In this document: piece by piece, positions 58,594 through 64,000 of the stretch | Numbering within the stretch: position 1 is the first letter of the stretch | Layout of the letters: each line of letters opens with the position of its first letter | Assembly (NCBI GenBank): GCA_963797765.1 | Contig: CAWCQU010000004.1 | Coordinates: 558,001 to 622,000 of the forward strand | Length of the DNA stretch: 64,000 nucleotides | From: JBGPTK01 sp963797765 | Lineage (GTDB): Bacteria; Acidobacteriota; Terriglobia; Acidiferrales; UBA7541 | Reading direction: 5' to 3' | Made by a program: the position numbers and the translations under genes | The notes under the pieces: generated by a model | The model's input: the letters and a program-made list of their open reading frames with translations, nothing else | Database searches by the model: none | What the model was told of the DNA's origin: nothing

Positions 58594-58710
58594 CGCTCGG
58601 GGAACTCCGAAACGCAGAAAGGGCTCGCGTCCGAAGACACCAGCCCTTCTCTCATTTTTCGTGAGGAACCCGTCCGCTTCAATCCCGAGAATTCTCAATC
58701 CTTCAAAGTC

Positions 58711-58783
58711 AGCTGGCGGAGGGATTTGAACCCCCGACCCTCTGATTACAAATCAGATGCTCTACCAACTGAGCTACGCCAGC
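58711..58783 (-). tRNA. tRNA-Thr (TGT anticodon), no encoded CCA
   Basis: Acceptor GCTGGCG with CGCCAGC, anticodon stem TCTGA/TCAGA around TTTGTAA (anticodon TGT), T arm CGGGGGTTCAAATCCCTC. The discriminator T is followed by GACT instead of CCA, so CCA must be added by enzyme. The other four tRNAs in the window encode CCA. First gene of the tRNA-tuf unit. Confidence 0.96.
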
Positions 58784-58799
58784 ACACCTAAACCGAGCA

Positions 58800-58828
58800 A
58801 AATTATCACGAAGGCATTCAAATTGCAA
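58800..58828 (-). promoter_or_regulatory. Promoter of the tRNA-tuf operon
   Basis: Read leftward: TTGCAA at 58828-58823, 17 bases, TAATTT at 58805-58800. About 17 bases upstream of the tRNA-Thr(TGT) 5' end, so transcription would start just before the tRNA. The -10 is followed by GCTCGG, a GC-rich discriminator typical of stringently controlled stable-RNA promoters. Confidence 0.65.
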
Positions 58829-58860
58829 GCAACTTAATCCGGCCAGCAAGGGGTGTGCCA

Positions 58861-59988
58861 GTGCCTCGTAAAACCGCTTCCGGGCGAGCGTACTTTACAC
58901 CATCTTCCAGGACTTCTATACTCGCATCCTTGTCAAGTCCCACGCCGTCGCGCCGCAAGTTCGTCATTGTTGCAGTCATTCTTTTGCTCATTCTCGCCGC
59001 AGCCGCATATTACATTTTTTTTCGCGGACCCGCTAAACCGGCCGGCCCGGCGCCTGGCCCCATACCAAGCATCATTGAATTGCTGCCCGCGGAAGCCCCC
59101 ATTTTTGCTTACTTCGATATCACCGCGTTGCGGAATTCGCAGCTCTCTGCCGAGCTATCTTCACTTGCGGGCAAGCCTGCCAGCGATCCGGATTACGCTG
59201 AATTCGTTCGCCAGACCGGCTTCGATTACGAGCGCGATTTGGATCGCGCCGCGCTGGCAATCTGGCCAGGGGCTTCGCGGCCGACCGCTTTGGCAATTGC
59301 CGAAGGACGCTTCGACCGGGAAAAAATCACTCAGTACGCTTTGCGTTCCGGGCACGTCACCAAGAATCAGAATATCGATATTCTTGAAGTCCCTGTGACT
59401 GCGCCCACGCCGGATGGCCGGGGAAAAACCACCAAGTTGATTTCCTTTGCATTTCTATCGGCCGATCGCGTGGTGCTTGCCGACGGCGCCAGCATGGATT
59501 CGGTCATCAATCATGCCAATGCAAATTCGAGCGATGCGGCTCTGCGCGTCAGAATCGAAAGAGTAGCCGGCGCCGCCGTATTCGTGACGGCTCGTTCAAA
59601 TGCTCTCCCCCAAGATCTTTCCACCATGGGCATCAAGTCCGGCCAGATCGAGCGAATCCTTCGCAGCATTCAGTTCTTGAATCTGGCAGGGCGGCCCGCA
59701 GGCGACCAATTGAAAGTCGTAGCCGAAGCAGAATGCGATTCGGTGGCTAACGCATTGCAACTTTCCACTGTGCTCGATGGCTTGCGGTGGATTGGGAACG
59801 CCGCTCTGGCTGACCCAAAAAACAGGCGCCAACTACAACCTCAGGAAGTAGCGCTGCTCGATTCCCTGCTTCGCCTGGTCGAAGTCTCCCGGGAAGGCAA
59901 AGTTGTCCGGCTTAAAGTTAGTCTAACTCCACAGATGCTGGGAACTCCGCCGAAGTCGGCTCCTCAAAAACCCCCGAGCCAGCCTTAA
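58861..59988 (+). CDS. Membrane-anchored protein with extracytoplasmic domain, function unknown
   Basis: 375 residues from GTG 58861, which follows AAGGGG at about 7 bases; a GTG at 58855 is worse placed. One membrane segment (VIVAVILLLILAAAAYYIFF) comes after about 30 residues, then a domain starting IIELLPAEAPIFAYFDITAL with DLDRAALAIWPGASRPTALA and, later, LSADRVVLADGASMDSVI. It resembles acidobacterial hypothetical proteins with repeated folded domains of the DUF3352 kind, but I cannot prove that. Pro-rich C-terminus. Confidence 0.75.
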   Translation: MPRKTASGRAYFTPSSRTSILASLSSPTPSRRKFVIVAVILLLILAAAAYYIFFRGPAKPAGPAPGPIPSIIELLPAEAPIFAYFDITALRNSQLSAELSSLAGKPASDPDYAEFVRQTGFDYERDLDRAALAIWPGASRPTALAIAEGRFDREKITQYALRSGHVTKNQNIDILEVPVTAPTPDGRGKTTKLISFAFLSADRVVLADGASMDSVINHANANSSDAALRVRIERVAGAAVFVTARSNALPQDLSTMGIKSGQIERILRSIQFLNLAGRPAGDQLKVVAEAECDSVANALQLSTVLDGLRWIGNAALADPKNRRQLQPQEVALLDSLLRLVEVSREGKVVRLKVSLTPQMLGTPPKSAPQKPPSQP

Positions 59989-60086
59989 TCGCCAGGTAGT
60001 AAGAAGCGAAAGCAGGCAATATCGTTGCTTTGACAAAATCCGGAGCAGCGGTGAAAACCGAAAGATTCGGAAGCGAAGCGGGCAGG

Positions 60087-60983
60087 CTAATCAGCGGCGG
60101 CACTGACCGTGTTGCCATGCAGATAACGCCAAGGATTGACCGGCGTATTGTTGATGCGGACTTCGTAATGAACGTGCGGCGCCGTAGCCCGCCCGCTCTC
60201 TCCAACCAATCCAATCACTTCACCGCGCTTCACATGAGTACCGACGTGGGTATCAAACGCGGAAAGGTGTCCATACCAGGTCGAAATTCCGAAACCATGG
60301 TCGATGACCACCAGACGGCCATAACCGCCACGCGTATCGACGAACACGATGACGCCGTCAGCTGAAGCATGAACTTCATCGCCATAGTGAGAAGCGATGT
60401 CCACGCCGGTGTGCCAGGCGCCTTCACCGCTGAACGGGTCCATCCGCTGGCCAAAGCTCCCGCTGATTTCTCCAATCACCGGCCAAATCGAAGGCACAAA
60501 GCCAACATCTCCCATTTTCGGCCCAGGCAGCAGCCGCAGGCCCTGGCTGGCCAATGCAACTCCGGTTGCATTCCGCTGGAGAAAATCAAACTGATCGATG
60601 GATTGTTGATAGTCGGATTCAGTAGGCTCGATCGCCGTTTCGGCGAGCCCAAAGGGCGTCTCACGGAAGCGCGTGATGCCATAGGTCATAGCAACTTCGC
60701 TGGCCAGGGATTGCAACGAGTTCAGGCGCTGATTGGTATCCTTCACGACTGTCTGAAGTTCCTGATATTGTTTCTGAAGGGTATCCTGATCGCGGCGGAG
60801 CGCGTTATAATTCGTCACTTTCCAAAGCATCCGGGAGTACGAACCAACCGCGGCAACCACGGTGATTCCTCCGACAACAGCAAGCACCGCAAGCACATGC
60901 AGCAGATAGAAAGGTACGCGGAGCCGGCGCACATCTCCGGACTCTCCAGACGCAATAAAAAATGTATATACTTTTCCCTTCAT
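60087..60983 (-). CDS. M23-family cell-wall metallopeptidase, membrane-anchored
   Basis: 298 residues. ATG 60983 (MKGKVYTFFIASGESGDVRR) is chosen over an upstream 60998 start. One membrane helix (FYLLHVLAVLAVVGGITVVA), a coiled coil (LRRDQDTLQKQYQELQTVV) and the LytM/M23 domain with zinc ligands in HTGVDIASHYGD and HVHYEVRIN. Such proteins cleave peptidoglycan cross-links or activate amidases during growth and division. The complete zinc set suggests an active enzyme. Divergent from thiL by about 290 bases. Confidence 0.93.
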   Translation of the reverse strand: MKGKVYTFFIASGESGDVRRLRVPFYLLHVLAVLAVVGGITVVAAVGSYSRMLWKVTNYNALRRDQDTLQKQYQELQTVVKDTNQRLNSLQSLASEVAMTYGITRFRETPFGLAETAIEPTESDYQQSIDQFDFLQRNATGVALASQGLRLLPGPKMGDVGFVPSIWPVIGEISGSFGQRMDPFSGEGAWHTGVDIASHYGDEVHASADGVIVFVDTRGGYGRLVVIDHGFGISTWYGHLSAFDTHVGTHVKRGEVIGLVGESGRATAPHVHYEVRINNTPVNPWRYLHGNTVSAAAD

Positions 60984-61270
60984 GAGCCTCTCAGGCAAAA
61001 TTTACTTGGAACTCAGGATGGTGCCGCTTGCCCTCACAAACGGTATGTGTTGCAATCCCCGTAAACAACGTCTGAACCGCGAGCCTTGGTTCGAAACTTT
61101 TGAATTCTACCCTCCGGCTCGGGAGTATGTCAATCCCCCGGTAGTCCTATGCTTCCATTTTCTGTAGATGACACTGGCCTCGATTCCTCGGCTGCTGACC
61201 TCTATAATATCTGCGAAGCTGGCTCAGAGGCCTCGGTTCAGACTGAAACCGGCCGTCTCTCACAAAACTT

Positions 61271-62275
61271 GTGGACAAGGAACAAAGCATAATCGATCGC
61301 GTTCGACGTGCGCTACGCGCACCGCCGTCGAGAAGTGTGTCGGATCGGCTCAGGCTTGGCATTGGTGACGATGCAGCAATCCTCCACGCGCCAGTGAAGA
61401 CAGATTGGGTTGTGAGCTGTGACGCGTTCATCGAAGGAGTGCATTATCTGGTTGACCGGCATCCGGCTGAATCGGTCGGTTACAAAGCCCTGGCTCGGGC
61501 AACAAGCGACTTAGCGGCGATGGGCGCCAATCCGCAGTTTTTTTTCTTGAGCCTGGCAATCCCCGCAGCGCGCACGGGAGCATGGCTTTCCCGCCTCCTG
61601 AAGGGAATGGACAGGGCCAGCCGAAAGTTTGACATCGTCCTGGCCGGCGGCGACACAACTGAGCTCCCAATTGTGTCTATCAATATCACGGTGATCGGCG
61701 AAGTGAAACCCGGTACGGCCATTCTCCGCTCTGGGGCACGCCCCGGAGACGGCATCTATGTGAGCGGCACACTGGGCCAGGCGCAGCTTGGACTGGAGTT
61801 GATCCGGCGGAAGCTGGACAAGATTCCTCAGTCGAAAAAGCTGCTCCGCCCTCATCTTTATCCGCAGCCTCGAATCGGATTGGGCCGGTTGCTCGCCAGC
61901 CGTAGCCTCGCTTCCTCGATGATTGATCTTTCCGACGGCCTTTCCACCGACCTGGCGCGGCTCTGCGCGGCGAGCGGCGTGGGGGCGCGCCTATTTTCAG
62001 GACAGATCCCAAAAGTTGCCATACCGGCCGCGCTCTGTGCGCGTGGCCTCGATCCGCTTCAAATGGCGCTCAACGGCGGGGACGATTACGAACTCCTCTT
62101 TACGGTGCCGGTACGACAGGAATTGAAACTTCGCTCCGCAGCCGCTCGTTTGCAGGACTCGGTCAAAATAAGAAGAATCGGCGAAATCACTACTGGTAGG
62201 CGAATCCTGCTAGTCGGCAATGACGACAGTGAGAAGCGATTGAAGCCTGGCGGATGGGTCCACTTTAAGTCTTGA
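61271..62275 (+). CDS. thiL: Thiamine-monophosphate kinase
   Basis: ATP-dependent kinase that makes thiamine diphosphate from the monophosphate, the cofactor used by the E1 of the pdh operon at the other end of the window. GTG start at 61271, 334 residues. Motifs: GIGDDAAIL (metal and nucleotide site), SCDAFIEGVHYLV, ATSDLAAMGANPQ, LAGGDTTELPIVSINI, and IDLSDGLSTDLARL. No ribosome site of strength. Only a short gap of 13 bases separates its stop from the convergent pbp gene. Confidence 0.95.
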   Translation: MDKEQSIIDRVRRALRAPPSRSVSDRLRLGIGDDAAILHAPVKTDWVVSCDAFIEGVHYLVDRHPAESVGYKALARATSDLAAMGANPQFFFLSLAIPAARTGAWLSRLLKGMDRASRKFDIVLAGGDTTELPIVSINITVIGEVKPGTAILRSGARPGDGIYVSGTLGQAQLGLELIRRKLDKIPQSKKLLRPHLYPQPRIGLGRLLASRSLASSMIDLSDGLSTDLARLCAASGVGARLFSGQIPKVAIPAALCARGLDPLQMALNGGDDYELLFTVPVRQELKLRSAAARLQDSVKIRRIGEITTGRRILLVGNDDSEKRLKPGGWVHFKS

Positions 62276-62288
62276 GGCAAAGACGAAG

Positions 62289-64000
62289 CTAGGGACTACC
62301 CGGCTTGGGCGCCGAAGAACTGACGGTGGACGGAGTGGGAGGCTTGGCCGGCGGCGGGCCAGGCGTAGCTTTCGGAGGAATTGTTTTCAAAGGCTTTGCT
62401 CCGCCTTCGGTGAGCCCTTGTTCCGCCGCGTCTGCGGGTGGCGCAGTGTCAGGAGTATCCACCTGCACGATTCGTGCCCCCGCTAACTTCTCCAGCGGGA
62501 TAACATTCGGGAAACTCTCCGCTGGCGTTCCCTGAACAGCCACCTTCATATATTGAAGCCAGATCGGCAGCGCGGCACGCGCACCAGTCTCTTTCTTTCC
62601 GAGCGAAACGCGCTTATCGTCATTCCCTACCCAGACTCCAGTGGTTAACGACGGCGTAAAACCGATATACCAGGCGTCGGTAAAATCGTTCGTAGTTCCC
62701 GTCTTGCCTCCCGAAGGCCTGCCAAGCTCCTTGGCGCGCACACCGGTGCCAAACTGCACCACTTCCTCGAGCATCGCAACCATAGTGCGGGCCACATCGG
62801 GCGGGACCACATCCGATACCTTGGGCCGGTCTTCTTCCAGGGTAGCGCCGTCATAAGTGGTCACTTTCCGGATCAAATGCGGTTCGATGTGAATGCCATC
62901 ATCCGGAAACACGGTGAAGGCCGAGGTGTGCTCCCACAGAGTCAGGTCAGAAGCGCCCAGAGCGAGAGGCAAATAGGGAGGCAGCGGACTTGTGAGGCCA
63001 AACCTGCGGGCCGTATCAATTACATTCTGAATGCCAACTTTCTCCAATATGCGCACGGCGGGGATATTGCGCGAATCGGCCAGCGCGCGGCGCAGCGTGA
63101 TTCGCCCCTCGAATTTCTCGTCATAATTGTGCGGCGCATACACCTGGCCGCCGCTCATGTAACTTACCGGCTCATCCACCACGATATCAAAGGGTGTCAT
63201 TCCGTCCTGAATCGCCGTGGCATAAACGTAGACCTTGAAGGAACTGCCTGTCTGGCGCATGGCCTGGATGGCGCGATTGAATTTCGAATCTTCAAAACTG
63301 TAGCCGCCGACCATGGCTTTCACTCCGCCGGTTGCGTTGTCGATCGAAAGCAGAGCCGCTTGCGCCACCGGCCTCTGCTCCACTTCCACTTTGGCCGCGG
63401 TGCCGGAGAGATCCTTAATATAGAACTCGGTCAGGTCTCCTACTTGCAGAATTTCCGCAGGCGATTTATGGCCTGTCCAGGAAATATCGGGCGCCGCCAC
63501 AACGGCGCGGTAAGGACCAATTTTCACGATGGCAAAATTGGCATCCACTGCCATCACCAATCCAGTGACGTAGCCGCCCTTCTCGATGGGTCCTCGCCAG
63601 TCATCGCTCTGGTAGGTATCGAGCTTGCCGAGATGATCGGTAAAAATATTGGCAAGCTTGCCGCGCCAGCCGTGGCGGCGGTCATAAGCATGCAGTCCAT
63701 CGCGCACGGCCTGGTTGGCCGCCTTCTGCATGTCAATATTCAACGTGGTGTAGACGCGCAAGCCCTGTTCGTGGACTGCTTCCGTTCCGTAGGTTCGCTC
63801 GAGATATTGGCGGATTTCCTCGACATAGTATGGCGCGAGATCGTTTCGCGGCACCGTAAGGTGCAAGCCCATGGGGAGCTGGCTGTAGAGTTCAGAATCC
63901 TGCCTGGAAATAATTCCTTCGGCGGCCATCCTGGCCAGCACAAGATTGCGGCGAGCCCGCGCGCGCGGGGCATGCAAGACCGGTGAAAAGCTGGGGCCGC
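62289..64000 (-). CDS. Class A penicillin-binding protein (N-terminus beyond window)
   Basis: Bifunctional peptidoglycan synthase; only the C-terminal part is in the window and the frame is open at position 64000. The visible end of the glycosyltransferase domain (RARRNLVLARMAAEGIIS) leads to the transpeptidase domain with the active-site motif GSSFKVY (S-x-x-K), and GKTGTTNDFTDAWYIGFTPS with the KTG motif; a SxN motif is less clear. The C-terminus is Pro/Ala-rich and ends SSSAPKPGSP, as in PBP1A-like proteins. Assignment to PBP1A versus PBP1B types cannot be settled from this part. Confidence 0.93.
   Translation of the reverse strand, partial: GPSFSPVLHAPRARARRNLVLARMAAEGIISRQDSELYSQLPMGLHLTVPRNDLAPYYVEEIRQYLERTYGTEAVHEQGLRVYTTLNIDMQKAANQAVRDGLHAYDRRHGWRGKLANIFTDHLGKLDTYQSDDWRGPIEKGGYVTGLVMAVDANFAIVKIGPYRAVVAAPDISWTGHKSPAEILQVGDLTEFYIKDLSGTAAKVEVEQRPVAQAALLSIDNATGGVKAMVGGYSFEDSKFNRAIQAMRQTGSSFKVYVYATAIQDGMTPFDIVVDEPVSYMSGGQVYAPHNYDEKFEGRITLRRALADSRNIPAVRILEKVGIQNVIDTARRFGLTSPLPPYLPLALGASDLTLWEHTSAFTVFPDDGIHIEPHLIRKVTTYDGATLEEDRPKVSDVVPPDVARTMVAMLEEVVQFGTGVRAKELGRPSGGKTGTTNDFTDAWYIGFTPSLTTGVWVGNDDKRVSLGKKETGARAALPIWLQYMKVAVQGTPAESFPNVIPLEKLAGARIVQVDTPDTAPPADAAEQGLTEGGAKPLKTIPPKATPGPPPAKPPTPSTVSSSAPKPGSP

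Overview
The window is an ordinary chromosomal stretch from a bacterium that I would place in the Acidobacteriota (soil Terriglobia/Koribacter-like). This is an inference from recalled family content, not from a search. The content that points there is: split atp genes with two b-type subunits, a lipoyl-dependent dehydrogenase operon carrying lipB, GatCA, an RpoB with an extra Cys-rich insertion, BACON/Ig-like repeats of the TVVRGNSTSYTA type, and many small 'hypothetical' genes. Base composition is moderately GC-rich and even. There is no prophage, CRISPR array, integrase or transposase. Two apparent one-base homopolymer shifts (in lpdA and at the end of pdhC) suggest a metagenome or draft assembly.

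Layout. 1-6.6 kb (minus): lpdA, lipB, pdhA, pdhB, pdhC and an alpha/beta hydrolase form one tightly packed 2-oxoacid dehydrogenase operon in which the octanoyltransferase that starts lipoylation is co-transcribed with the enzyme needing it. 7-9.7 kb (plus): a DksA-like regulator behind a near-consensus promoter, a ComF phosphoribosyltransferase, an HNH protein and a hotdog thioesterase. 9.7-13.8 kb (minus): an orphan protein with RecB-type nuclease motifs, a membrane-anchored protein, a metallophosphoesterase and queA. 14.1-21 kb (plus): rlmI, hsp20, clpB, a MITE-like element, htpX and a coiled-coil membrane protein; hsp20/clpB/htpX form a proteostasis block. 21-23 kb: a tiny basic protein, nagA and a glutaredoxin.

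23-29.2 kb (minus): ATP synthase genes b', b, delta, alpha, gamma, beta, epsilon behind a good promoter; a and c are elsewhere. 29.5-34.7 kb: a glutaryl-CoA-dehydrogenase-like enzyme overlapping a secreted DUF711 protein, then a secreted purple-acid-phosphatase-like enzyme with four near-identical Ig-like repeats. 35-41.6 kb: small regulators and housekeeping genes (zinc-ribbon XRE regulator, HD protein, DciA-like protein, gatC, gatA, DinB-like protein, small HTH protein, secreted hypothetical). 41.8-44.3 kb: a three-PAS hybrid histidine kinase.

44.6-58.8 kb (minus): the conserved information-processing supercluster, read as tRNA-Thr(TGT), tRNA-Tyr(GTA), tRNA-Thr(GGT), tRNA-Gly(TCC), tuf, rpmG, tRNA-Trp(CCA), secE, nusG, rplK, rplA, rplJ, rplL, rpoB, rpoC, ending in a hairpin terminator. 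58.9-64 kb: a membrane-anchored hypothetical, an M23 peptidase, thiL and a class A penicillin-binding protein cut by the window edge.

I found no obvious large new system. The best leads are the orphan RecB-type nuclease, the Cys-rich insertion in RpoB, the MITE-like element next to clpB, the nested hairpin between hsp20 and clpB, and the paired direct repeats between the zinc-ribbon XRE regulator and the HD gene.
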